From Sneathiella glossodoripedis JCM 23214 (GTDB lineage Bacteria; Pseudomonadota; Alphaproteobacteria; Sneathiellales; Sneathiellaceae): a stretch of 64,000 bases of DNA. Below, one piece after another: positions 9,741-20,731 of this stretch. Location of the stretch: contig NZ_BAMS01000007.1 in NCBI RefSeq assembly GCF_000616095.1, positions 1 to 64,000 on the forward strand. The letters are read 5' to 3'. Below the pieces are notes generated by a model. The model saw only the letters and a list, made by a program, of their open reading frames with translations, was not told the origin of the DNA and made no database searches. A program made the translations under genes and the position numbers. Each line of letters opens with the position of its first letter. Within the stretch, counting starts at the first letter, position 1.

Positions 9741-10412
9741 TTATTGGTTGCGAATTGATAGTTCCTGTGCCAGATTTTCCGCCGCTATATGCGCGTTTTG
9801 GACGGAAAGTTTGTGCCGTCCGTCATTAAATTCCTGATATTCGGCGGTTATCTCGTGGACTGTTTCAACGCCCAGGTAACGGCTTAACGTTTTGATATGG
9901 GGGGTTAGATGGTTCATTTTTTCGCGAATGCCGCCCTTCGCAAAACCAAATTCACCACAAGATGTAATCAGCACCAGTGTCTTGCCTGACAAAGTTGGCT
10001 CGAGAGGAAAATCCCCGCGCGCCAAATCAAAGCTAAAGGTTTTGTGGACCCGGATTACCTGATCAAACCATGCCTTTAACGAAGCCGGCATGCCGTAATT
10101 ATACATTGATGTGGACATGGCAATAATGTCTGCCTGTTCCAGCTCTTTGATCAATGTGTCAGATAAGGAAAGTAATGATTTTTGAGTGTCGGTTTGGCTT
10201 GCGTCTGGTGTGAAAACTGCGGCAATCCAGTCCTGACTTATGAAATCCGGCGGGTTAGCTCCCACATCTCTATAGATGATATTATCTTCGTTATTCAGCG
10301 CTTGCCAGTTTTTTATAAATGTCGATGCAATGGATTTGGAAATTGAGTTGTACTCTGCAACGGGATTGTCTGTTTTTCGCGCACTCGCGTCTATGTGAAG
10401 TATGGTTTTCAT
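9741..10412 (-). CDS. azoR: FMN-dependent NADH-azoreductase
   Basis: Flavodoxin-fold quinone and azo reductase of 223 residues, normal for AzoR. The start ATG at 10412 is chosen because GAGGA lies four bases upstream and the protein then begins MKTILHIDASARKTDNPVAE, the FMN-phosphate loop. Also visible are STSMYNYGMPASLKAWFDQV, which lines the FMN site, and LITSCGEFGF. It likely does two-electron reduction of quinones, protecting from redox stress. The gene is divergent from a LysR regulator, with a perfect palindrome between them, so control by that regulator is likely. Confidence 0.92.
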   Translation of the reverse strand: MKTILHIDASARKTDNPVAEYNSISKSIASTFIKNWQALNNEDNIIYRDVGANPPDFISQDWIAAVFTPDASQTDTQKSLLSLSDTLIKELEQADIIAMSTSMYNYGMPASLKAWFDQVIRVHKTFSFDLARGDFPLEPTLSGKTLVLITSCGEFGFAKGGIREKMNHLTPHIKTLSRYLGVETVHEITAEYQEFNDGRHKLSVQNAHIAAENLAQELSIRNQ

Positions 10413-10497
10413 CTGTTCCTCTTTCATGTGAGCACTGAATTGTTTGAAGATATATGGCACTTGAGAGGGTGTTTGACGACTGATCGTTTCTTTACTA

Positions 10498-10518
10498 TAG
10501 ATGAATTAAATTCATCTA
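10498..10518. promoter_or_regulatory. Perfect palindrome between azoR and a LysR gene, probable operator
   Basis: The core GATGAATTAAATTCATC is a perfect inverted repeat about one central base, extended by TA and TA outward. It ends 14 bases before the LysR start and lies 85 bases upstream of the azoR start. LysR-type proteins bind dyads of the T-N11-A kind in shared divergent promoters, so this is the obvious candidate for autoregulation and azoR control. No binding data. Confidence 0.6.
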
Positions 10519-10532
10519 AAATGAGAGAATGA

Positions 10533-11435
10533 ATGCTTTCGAAATTGCCATCACTAAATGTTCTCAAGGTGTTTGACGCTGCTGCAAGGCTAAAGAGCTT
10601 CAAGAAGGCTGCAGAAGAGTTGCATGTGACGCCAACGGCCGTCTCCCATCAGATCAAAACGTTGGAGGAAAGTCTCGGGACGCGGCTGTTTGAGCGACAC
10701 ACTCGTGCCGTTCAGCTAACCAGAGACGGAGAGTTGCTGTCAGAGACCACATTTGACGTGTTTCGTCGGCTGAGCGATACCATTAATTTTATTGTTGGTT
10801 CAGAACAGGTACTGACGATCAGTACAACTTCCTCTTTTGCATCACTGTGGCTGGTATCAAATCTGGTGAAATTTTACAAAGAAAACCCCAGTATCGGAAT
10901 ATCCATTCATACGGCGGAGCAGAAGGCTGACATTATGGCGGATCGTCGAATTGATCTAGCAATAAGCTATGGACAATTTGAGGGTGCGATGCCTCATTCT
11001 TCAAAATTGATTACCGAGAAATTTGGACTGTATGCGACATCTGCCTATCTTGAGAAATATGAGAAACTGGATGAGGTTCAGCTGCTGGAAACAGAGTGGG
11101 TGAATACATCCCTGCCGTCTATCAGTTGGGAGACACTCTTAAGCCAAGATTGGTGCAAGGAAGGGGTGAGCTATCAGATTAGGCGCTACAATCAGGAGCA
11201 GCATGTAATTCAGGCGGCATTGGCAGGGCAGGGGATAGCCCTTGTAAGCTCCTTGCTCGTCATGAACGCATTAACGGAAAGCTGGTTGGTGCCTTTTACC
11301 AGGAATGAATTGCCGAACGAAATTGCAGGTCTGACATATTATCTTGTCGTACCCCCACGCAATCGACGCAATAAAAATGTTCTGGCTTTTACCAACTGGT
11401 TAAATTCTGAATTTGGGAATTTGTCGGCCGATTAA
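10533..11435 (+). CDS. LysR-family regulator (GcvA-like), divergent from azoR
   Basis: Transcription factor of 300 residues. The N-terminal winged helix reads SLNVLKVFDAAARLKSFKKA, then AAEELHVTPTAVSHQIKTLE, typical of the GcvA subgroup. The rest is the periplasmic-binding-protein-like effector domain (VLTISTTSSFASLWLVSNLV). The C-terminus, with LTYYLVVPPRNRRNKNVLAF, fits the same subgroup. ATG at 10533 has GAGAGAA just upstream; an ATG at 10521 meets a stop after three codons. The neighbour and the palindrome in front suggest it controls azoR in response to a redox-active or electrophilic effector. Confidence 0.9.
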   Translation: MLSKLPSLNVLKVFDAAARLKSFKKAAEELHVTPTAVSHQIKTLEESLGTRLFERHTRAVQLTRDGELLSETTFDVFRRLSDTINFIVGSEQVLTISTTSSFASLWLVSNLVKFYKENPSIGISIHTAEQKADIMADRRIDLAISYGQFEGAMPHSSKLITEKFGLYATSAYLEKYEKLDEVQLLETEWVNTSLPSISWETLLSQDWCKEGVSYQIRRYNQEQHVIQAALAGQGIALVSSLLVMNALTESWLVPFTRNELPNEIAGLTYYLVVPPRNRRNKNVLAFTNWLNSEFGNLSAD

Positions 11436-11450
11436 TTTTTGAACAGGAAC

Positions 11451-12326
11451 TTAATGACTCCATAAATTCTGTAATATTTCGAGCACCTGATTATATCGTT
11501 TCGGTAAAGTCTTGTATTTTTTAGTGACTAAATAAACAGTTTCTTCGCAAGCTTTGTCTATCTTGCCAGTCTCAATCAAGTTGCGATCTGGATACTGCTT
11601 TAGTGTACTTTCTGGAAGAACCGTAAAGCCAAGCCCTTTTGATACAGGAAGCAGGATTTGATTAATTTGGTTAACATAACCTGAAATGGGAAAATTATTG
11701 AATCCGTTGAATCGGTCCGGGTAGTTCAACTCAAATAGCTGAGATGCATAATGAGCACCATTGGGGTGGTTGATATAGCCTAACTCAAGCAAGTTTGCCC
11801 AACTGCTCGTGTGGCCTTTCGGCAATAAAATACAGAGTTGTTCAGAACCGATTTTTTTTAATGCCAGATCCGGGTCATCAATATGACTTGTGATAAGAGC
11901 GATATCACTTTCATCTTGTTTGATCTGTTGTATCGACTTTGAATTCGGAGCAGCTTCAAGGCAAACCCGCAGTTTTGGAAATTTTGATTGAAGGTCAAGT
12001 AGCTCTGGGTAAAGAAGGATCGCCATTGAGCCCGAGCAAGAGATTTTGATTTCACCTGCATCCAATGTGTCTTTGTGCAGATTTTCCCGAAAATTTCTTT
12101 CAGCCCTGAACTGCTCTTCTGCATAAAGGCGCAAGCGCTCACCCGATAACGACAAATTCACTTTTTTCCCATTCCGAAGAAGCAATACCGTGTTTAGTTC
12201 TTTTTCTAGGGACTTAATATGTTGGGATACACCGGGTTGGGTCATATTTAAGTTTTCCGCCGTTTTCGTGAAATGACGGGTGTTGCAAAGCTCAAGAAAT
12301 GTTCTCAGATGGTGAGGATTTATCAT
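11451..12326 (-). CDS. LysR-family regulator, divergent from a VOC-family gene
   Basis: Transcription factor of 291 residues. The N-terminal helix-turn-helix is MINPHHLRTFLELCNTRHFT followed by KTAENLNMTQPGVSQHIKSL. The remainder is an effector-binding domain with GEIKISCSGSMAILLYPELL at its start. It is convergent with the previous LysR gene (15-base gap) and divergent from the VOC gene at 12424. An imperfect dyad sits in their 97-base shared upstream region. The simplest reading is a local regulator of the VOC gene; the effector is unknown. Confidence 0.88.
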   Translation of the reverse strand: MINPHHLRTFLELCNTRHFTKTAENLNMTQPGVSQHIKSLEKELNTVLLLRNGKKVNLSLSGERLRLYAEEQFRAERNFRENLHKDTLDAGEIKISCSGSMAILLYPELLDLQSKFPKLRVCLEAAPNSKSIQQIKQDESDIALITSHIDDPDLALKKIGSEQLCILLPKGHTSSWANLLELGYINHPNGAHYASQLFELNYPDRFNGFNNFPISGYVNQINQILLPVSKGLGFTVLPESTLKQYPDRNLIETGKIDKACEETVYLVTKKYKTLPKRYNQVLEILQNLWSH

Positions 12327-12347
12327 AACGAAAATTTATCAAAATGA

Positions 12348-12366
12348 GTATATCTAATAATTATAC
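12348..12366. promoter_or_regulatory. Inverted repeat between LysR and VOC genes
   Basis: GTATATCTAATAATTATAC has GTATA and TATAC arms nine bases apart. It lies in the divergent spacer 22 bases from the LysR start and 58 from the VOC start, where a LysR operator is expected. In AT-rich DNA such a repeat can occur by chance. Confidence 0.35.
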
Positions 12367-12423
12367 ATGATGTTATCGGTGTGGCAATTTGATTTCAGAG
12401 TTTAAGTTATTCAGGAGATCAAA

Positions 12424-12930
12424 ATGAATAATACAGCCTATCCTAGAGCTTTTTCACACATTGGAATTTCAGTCCCTGATTTGGAGGCTGCAGTCAAATT
12501 TTATACCGAGGTTCTGGGTTGGTATCTGATAATGGAGCCAACTCAAATTAAAGAAGATAATTCAGCAATTGGAGAAATGTGCACAGATGTTTTTGGTGCT
12601 GGGTGGGACCATTTTAGAATTGCTCATCTTTCTACTGGGGATCGCATCGGTGTTGAATTGTTTGAATTTAAAAATCAAGAAAACCCGGAAGATAATTTTG
12701 AATATTGGAAAACAGGCATTTTTCATTTCTGTGTTCAAGACCCAAATGTGGAAGAATTAGCGCAAAGAATTGTCGCTGCCGGAGGAAAAAAGCGTATGGA
12801 AAAACCACGTTACTACTATCCGGGTGAAAAGCCATATCGAATGATATATATGGAAGATCCGTTTGGAAATATTCTCGAAATTTATAGCCACAGCTATGAA
12901 TTGCACTATGGATCAGGGGCCTACTCGTAA
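12424..12930 (+). CDS. VOC-family (glyoxalase/bleomycin-resistance fold) metalloprotein
   Basis: A 168-residue protein with two beta-alpha-beta-beta-beta halves of the vicinal-oxygen-chelate fold. It begins FSHIGISVPDLEAAVKFYTE, and candidate metal ligands are H12, E78 or E81 (GVELFEF), H101 (IFHFCV) and E152 (GNILEIYSH). The closest named enzyme is lactoylglutathione lyase, but the length and the YYPGEKPYRMIYMEDPFGN segment also fit other lyases or dioxygenases. The start has AGGAG six bases upstream. It is divergent from a LysR gene that likely controls it. Substrate unknown. Confidence 0.8.
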   Translation: MNNTAYPRAFSHIGISVPDLEAAVKFYTEVLGWYLIMEPTQIKEDNSAIGEMCTDVFGAGWDHFRIAHLSTGDRIGVELFEFKNQENPEDNFEYWKTGIFHFCVQDPNVEELAQRIVAAGGKKRMEKPRYYYPGEKPYRMIYMEDPFGNILEIYSHSYELHYGSGAYS

Positions 12931-13297
12931 GTTGCGGATTTTAAAATAAAGATAAGTGAGCCCGTTTTTTCGCTGTTAAAGTGACGGCTGTTGAGGTTGG
13001 TTGTTGTAACCCTCTCGATGGAGTGAAGGGTTTCATTTAGGGCCCTTTCATCGTGGTCTTCCGGGTAAAACTGATAAAAGACTGGGTAATATTTGAAACC
13101 TTACGGCTTAACTCTGTCGGCACAGCACCAATAAGCATTAAAAAAACCGCCGAGACCACCGGCGGATTAGAGGCGTTTGGTAGTTGTTCGTAAAGTGGAG
13201 ATTGCATTGAATTTGATTGTACTCTATTTAAGGGTTTACAATTAAGGGTAGATAATTTATAATTAGAATACTCTAATAAAAATAGGGAGGTATTGTT
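12931..13297. other. Intergenic stretch with an orphan terminator
   Basis: About 370 bases with no coding frame. It contains the hairpin at 13138-13166 and, near 13200-13290, the AT-rich promoter region of the downstream secreted-protein gene. Confidence 0.5.
13138..13166 (-). terminator. Orphan copy of the katG-side terminator hairpin
   Basis: A run of seven A, then CCGCC pairing with GGCGG around GAGACCACC. On the minus strand it reads as a hairpin followed by T residues. The next minus-strand gene is katG, beyond the secreted gene and its own near-identical hairpin at 13889-13922. The two hairpins share ATTAAAAAAA and ACCACCGGCGG. Confidence 0.6.
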
Positions 13298-13828
13298 ATG
13301 TCCCGTTGTTTTTATCTCATCATTTTCATTTTAGTGTCTGTTATTTGGTCAGAGCGTTCTGCACATGCCGAGTGCAGTAGTGAAACGCTAGAGCGTCTTG
13401 CAGCCATGGACGGAATGACAGCTGAAACCATTAAAAAACTTTGCTTGCAAACTGCGACTTCTAATGTAGAGGCCCGAAACATCAGCAATACGCAGCGATA
13501 TCAGGATGGTGGAGAACGTTGTGCAGTGCAAGCGAGTGCTTTATCGATTAAGGAAGAAGGCGTTTGGCTAAAAACGGAAACAGGTACTCTAGCAAAAGAA
13601 TGTTGCATTGGTAAAAGTAAAGGAAACTACATTACAGTGAATTTTTATAACTCAATTAATAGAAATTCGTCTACAAAAGTGGGTAGTTCGGATCCAATGG
13701 CTGTTTGGGCTAATAATGCTAAAACCTGGAAAACCTTTAATTTCGATGTCACTAGTTTTCTCCCTAAAAATCAACGGAATGAAGTGAAAAGTTTTGATAT
13801 CACTTGGACTGGTATGGGAGGGTGTTAA
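13298..13828 (+). CDS. Secreted Cys-containing protein of unknown function
   Basis: 176 residues, opening with a signal peptide (FYLIIFILVSVIWS, cleavage likely after AHA). The mature part has seven Cys, including a CC pair (KECCIGKSK) and a C-terminal Cys (TGMGGC), suggesting disulfides in the periplasm or outside. WLKTETGTLAKECC and NYITVNFYNSINRNSS look like beta strands. I recognise no family. The start has GGGAGG seven bases upstream. It stands between two near-identical terminator hairpins, convergent with katG, which hints at insertion of this gene beside katG. Confidence 0.65.
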   Translation: MSRCFYLIIFILVSVIWSERSAHAECSSETLERLAAMDGMTAETIKKLCLQTATSNVEARNISNTQRYQDGGERCAVQASALSIKEEGVWLKTETGTLAKECCIGKSKGNYITVNFYNSINRNSSTKVGSSDPMAVWANNAKTWKTFNFDVTSFLPKNQRNEVKSFDITWTGMGGC

Positions 13829-13888
13829 GGCTGATGTGACTAATGACCAAATAGACGCAAACACCATGCTCAAGCTCGCAACAAACAT

Positions 13889-13922
13889 TAAAAAAAACCG
13901 CCGGGACCACCGGCGGTTTTTT
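13889..13922. terminator. Bidirectional terminator between convergent genes
   Basis: CCGCCGG pairs with CCGGCGG around GACCA, with an A run on the left and a T run on the right. It can therefore end both the secreted-protein transcript and katG. A near copy lies at 13138-13166. Confidence 0.88.
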
Positions 13923-13938
13923 CTGTCACTAACGAGTA

Positions 13939-16766
<2,828 letters not shown>

Positions 16767-17867
16767 TTGGCTAATACAGCAGAGGAGCGCGCGTTTGTTG
16801 AGTTTGAGCGTGTGCAGAAGAGTTATGATGGTGAAACTCTTGTTGTTAAAGACTTGAACCTTTCAATGCCCAAAGGGGAATTCCTAACCATGCTGGGGCC
16901 ATCAGGGTCTGGAAAGACGACCTGCCTGATGATGCTTGCAGGTTTTGAAACCGCAACACATGGTGACATTCGCCTTGATGGCAAAGAAATCAATAACATC
17001 CCTCCACACAAAAGGGGAATTGGTATGGTTTTTCAAAACTATGCACTTTTTCCCCACATGACCGTTAATGAGAATCTCGCTTTTCCTCTTGAAATCAGGA
17101 AGCTTGGTAAAGCGGATCGGGAAGCGAAAGTAAGACGGGCTTTGGAGATGGTCCAGATGGGGGAGTTTGGCGCACGTCGTATTGCTCAACTCTCTGGCGG
17201 GCAACAGCAGCGGATAGCACTGGCACGTGCGCTGGTATTTGATCCTTCGCTTGTGCTGATGGACGAGCCTCTGGGGGCGCTGGATAAACAGCTTAGAGAA
17301 CATATGCAGTTTGAAATCAAGCGGATTGCAGATGATTTGGACATTACGGTTGTATATGTGACGCATGATCAGACGGAAGCTTTGACGATGTCTGACAGGG
17401 TTGCCGTGTTTGATGATGGTCGTATTCAGCAGCTGGCGCCGCCTGATCAGCTTTATGAAGAACCAGAAAACAGCTTTGTAGCGCAGTTCATCGGCGAGAA
17501 TAATACTCTCGAAGGCGTCGTTCAGGAAATTAGAGACGGGCTTGCTCTCGTCAGGCTCGATAACGGCGAGGTGATTGACACCACCCCTGTGAATGTCAGT
17601 GAGGTGGGAGAGAGGACAAAAGTATCAATAAGACCTGAAAGGGTCGAGTTTGATAAAGAGCGTTTGGGTTCAGAGGCGCATACGCTTAAAGCCGAAGTGC
17701 TCGAATTCATTTACATGGGAGATATTTTCAGAACCCGACTGCGGGTCGCTGGAAATGAAGATTTTATCGTCAAAACGCGTAACGCGGTTAATCAGACACG
17801 GCTTGAGCCGGGGCAGCAAATTGAAATTGGTTGGCTGCCAGAAGATTGCCGCGCACTTGATGCGTAG
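16767..17867 (+). CDS. potA: ABC transporter ATPase, polyamine/opine type (PotA-like)
   Basis: ATP-binding subunit of an importer for spermidine, putrescine or related compounds. 366 residues. Walker A GPSGSGKT at 44-51, the signature LSGGQQQR at about 142, Walker B VLMDEPLGALD at about 163, and the H-loop THDQTEA follow in order. The C-terminal TOBE region (VSIRPERVEF) is typical of PotA. The start is TTG at 16767 with AGGGGG five bases upstream. It heads a run with the binding protein and two permeases, all on this strand, so likely one operon. Substrate is inferred from family, not shown. Confidence 0.88.
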   Translation: MANTAEERAFVEFERVQKSYDGETLVVKDLNLSMPKGEFLTMLGPSGSGKTTCLMMLAGFETATHGDIRLDGKEINNIPPHKRGIGMVFQNYALFPHMTVNENLAFPLEIRKLGKADREAKVRRALEMVQMGEFGARRIAQLSGGQQQRIALARALVFDPSLVLMDEPLGALDKQLREHMQFEIKRIADDLDITVVYVTHDQTEALTMSDRVAVFDDGRIQQLAPPDQLYEEPENSFVAQFIGENNTLEGVVQEIRDGLALVRLDNGEVIDTTPVNVSEVGERTKVSIRPERVEFDKERLGSEAHTLKAEVLEFIYMGDIFRTRLRVAGNEDFIVKTRNAVNQTRLEPGQQIEIGWLPEDCRALDA

Positions 17868-17978
17868 TTTTGACTGTTGGTTTGCTGCGGCGGTGCTCTT
17901 AAGACAGCATTGTAGGAAAGGTTATCCAGTGTCTGGCAGCGAAAATAATTTGTTACTGGGAAAACAGAGGAGATTGGT

Positions 17979-19084
17979 ATGAAATTTATTACGAAACTGT
18001 CGGCTGCGATGGTTTTGGCTGCGGTTGGGACGACTGCAGCTACTGCAGCGGATATGGCCAATGAAATGACGATTGTATCCTGGGGTGGAGCATATTCTAC
18101 ATCTCAGATGAAGCGTATCATGAGCCATATATGGAAAAGACCGGCATTAAAGTCATCAATGATGAAAGCTCCGCTGAAGCAGTTGCGAAACTGCGCGCTA
18201 TGGATGAAGCCGGAAATGTAACCTGGGATCTGGTCGACGTCGTCGCGGCTGATGCCATTCGTCTTTGTGACGAAGGTCTGGCTATGGAAATTGATCATGA
18301 TGAAGTTCTGGCAAAGGCTCCGGACGGGACGCCGGCAAGTAAGGATTTTGGTGACTTGATCGTCTCTCAATGTTTTATCCCGCAGATTGTGTATTCAACG
18401 ACATTTGGATATCGCACTGATCTGGTCGGCGACAAAAAGCCAACAAGTGTTTGCGCTGTCTTTGACACCAAAACATGGCCTGGCAAACGGTCACTCGAAA
18501 AGCGCCCTATCAACAACATGGAATGGGCTTTGATATGTGATGGCGTAGCCAAAGATGAAGTTTACGATGTATTGGCAACACCAGAAGGGCAGGAACGTGC
18601 GCTCAAAAAGCTGGATACGATCAAAGATGATGTGATTTGGTGGTCAGCCGGTGCCGATACACCACAGCTTCTTGCTGACGGTGAAATTGTCATGGGCTCC
18701 ACATATAACGGACGCCTGTTTTCTGTGATCGAAGAGCAGAAACAGCCTGTCGCAATGTTGTGGGACGCACAGGTGTTTGATCTGGACGGTTGGATTGTTC
18801 CTGCCGGCTTGAGCCCTGAGCGTAAAGCACGTGTGATGGACTATCTGAAATTCGCGACCGATACGCAACGCTTGGCGGATCAGGCGAAGTACATCTCTTA
18901 TGGTCCGGCTCGAAAGTCTTCAGCACCATTGGTTGGCAAGCATGCTGATCTAGGAATTGATATGGCACCACATATGCCAACAGATCCGAATAACGCCAAG
19001 AATACATTTTTGTACAACTATGAATTCTGGGCAGATTATCGCGATGATATTGACGCGAAATTCCAAGCTTGGCTCGCCAAGTAA
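17979..19084 (+). pseudogene. ABC substrate-binding protein (PotD/PotF-like), frameshifted
   Basis: Periplasmic solute-binding protein of the importer. It has a signal peptide (LSAAMVLAAVGTTAATAADM) and then MTIVSWGGAYSTSQMK, the usual first strand. The frame breaks at about 18113, where one G is missing; the continuation is AYHEPYMEKTGIKVINDESS in the next frame, and runs to 19084. Conserved parts include WDLVDVVAADAIRLCDEGL and FGYRTDLVGDKKPTSVCAVF. About 368 residues when joined. Start ATG has GAGGAG six bases upstream. Both halves are intact, so a read error is likely. Substrate is probably a polyamine or similar cation. Confidence 0.85.
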
Positions 19085-19091
19085 GCAAACT

Positions 19092-19118
19092 GGGAGTGGG
19101 CTCGGCCCGCTCCCTTTT
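19092..19118 (+). terminator. Hairpin between binding-protein and permease genes
   Basis: GGGAGTGGGC pairs with GCCCGCTCCC around TCG, followed by TTTT. It lies just after the binding-protein gene and before the permeases. Such an intercistronic hairpin usually lowers or stabilises expression differentially, giving more binding protein than permease. Confidence 0.75.
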
Positions 19119-19173
19119 CCCATTCAAGTTATAATTTGATTACGATGGCAATTAGAAAACTGGCGGCAGAAGC

Positions 19174-20727
19174 ATGAGTGAAACTATTGGTTCAGGTCCG
19201 GTACTGGCAGCTGACGGAACTCCCTTAAAGAGAAGTTTGCAGCGGTCTTTACGATTGCAAAAGCTGAGGGCGCTTTTATTGATCGCCCCATTGCTGGCCT
19301 TTATTCTGATAACATTTATTGCGCCCATCGCCGATATGCTCTTTCGCTCGGTTGAAAACGAGATTGTCAGCGAAACTTTGCCTCAAACGGTTAAATTACT
19401 TGATGCTGATGGTCCGTCAGCTCCCATTGTGCCAGGGAATGAGACATTCTCTGCTCTGTATGTTGATTTATATGTGGCGGTGAAAAATAAAGAACATACC
19501 CGTTTGGGGAGCCGTCTTAATTACGAGCAAACCGGGGTGTCATCCCTGTTTCGCAAATCCGGGCGTAGAGTAAGGCGTCTGGATGTTGAAATTTATAAAA
19601 ATCAGTTTCTTGATGTCGATCCAGCATGGGGTGAGGTGACAACCTGGTTGACCCTTATGGAAGATGCCAAGGTTCATAAAGCGCTGCCACAAACAATGTG
19701 GGCTTTTTCCGCTTGGCTGGATGACGTGATTGAAGACGGTGATAAGCCGGAAGAAGAAAAGCTTGAAGATTATATATTTGTTGCCTTGTACAATGATCTG
19801 TCTGCAGTCAGCGATAAGGCTGTCAGCCGTGATCTTATCAATAAAACCGCTTCGGCAGTGGGTGGTTTTGAAACAGTAGATTTTAAATCTGCATTCGCTA
19901 AATTTGATAAAGATTGGCACAATGAAGACGTCTGGAAAACTCTGCGAGTATACTCTCCGCCCTATACAGAAGGGTACTTCCTGAACGCGGTTGATCTGCA
20001 AAAAGAATTTGAAGGTTACTCAGTGCGGCCAGAGAATGAACGGATTTACGGAACGCTGTTTATGCGCACCCTGTTCATGTCACTTATCATCACCGGCTGT
20101 GCAATATTATTGGGCTACCCAATTGCCTGGCTGATGTCCAACAGGCCGATGCGAGAAGCAAATTTGCTCATGATCATGGTTCTGCTCCCATTTTGGACGT
20201 CACTACTTGTGAGAACATCAGCATGGAAGGTTATGTTGCAGCAACAGGGGGTGATTAACGATACACTTGTTTGGCTCAATATCATTGATGAGGCGGGACG
20301 GCTGGTTTTGATAAATAATCAGTTTGGCACCATAGTCGCCATGACGCATATTCTTCTGCCATTCATGGTGTTGCCTCTTTATTCCGTTATGCGAACAATT
20401 CCAGTCAGTTACACACGTGCTGCGAAGTCATTGGGGGCGACAAACTGGACGGCTTTTTGGCGGGTCTATTTTCCATTATCGGTGCCGGGTATCGGCGCTG
20501 GTTCAATCCTCGTATTCATCCTGTCCATTGGCTATTATATTACTCCTGAAATTGTGGGCGGAACATCAGGTACCTTTATTTCAAACCGAATTGCGTATCA
20601 CATATCCAGTTCCCTCAACTGGGGGTTGGCTGCTGCATTGGGATCAATCCTGCTTCTTGTGGTTCTTCTTCTGTATTGGGTTTACGACAGAATTGTCGGG
20701 ATCGATAACGTGAAGTTGGGAGGGTAA
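19174..20727 (+). CDS. ABC permease subunit 1 (PotB-like) with long periplasmic insertion
   Basis: Membrane permease of the importer, 517 residues against about 285 for PotB. The first TM (LLIAPLLAFILITFIAPIAD) is followed by about 230 hydrophilic, Asp/Glu-rich residues, presumably periplasmic, before the remaining TMs begin near TLFMRTLFMSLIITGCAILL. The EAA motif that contacts the ATPase is RAAKSLGATNWTAFWRVYFP. Similar long-loop permeases occur in alphaproteobacterial polyamine importers; I do not know what the insertion does. It is followed by the second permease after four bases. Cytoplasmic membrane. Confidence 0.85.
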   Translation: MSETIGSGPVLAADGTPLKRSLQRSLRLQKLRALLLIAPLLAFILITFIAPIADMLFRSVENEIVSETLPQTVKLLDADGPSAPIVPGNETFSALYVDLYVAVKNKEHTRLGSRLNYEQTGVSSLFRKSGRRVRRLDVEIYKNQFLDVDPAWGEVTTWLTLMEDAKVHKALPQTMWAFSAWLDDVIEDGDKPEEEKLEDYIFVALYNDLSAVSDKAVSRDLINKTASAVGGFETVDFKSAFAKFDKDWHNEDVWKTLRVYSPPYTEGYFLNAVDLQKEFEGYSVRPENERIYGTLFMRTLFMSLIITGCAILLGYPIAWLMSNRPMREANLLMIMVLLPFWTSLLVRTSAWKVMLQQQGVINDTLVWLNIIDEAGRLVLINNQFGTIVAMTHILLPFMVLPLYSVMRTIPVSYTRAAKSLGATNWTAFWRVYFPLSVPGIGAGSILVFILSIGYYITPEIVGGTSGTFISNRIAYHISSSLNWGLAAALGSILLLVVLLLYWVYDRIVGIDNVKLGG

Positions 20728-20731
20728 GGAT

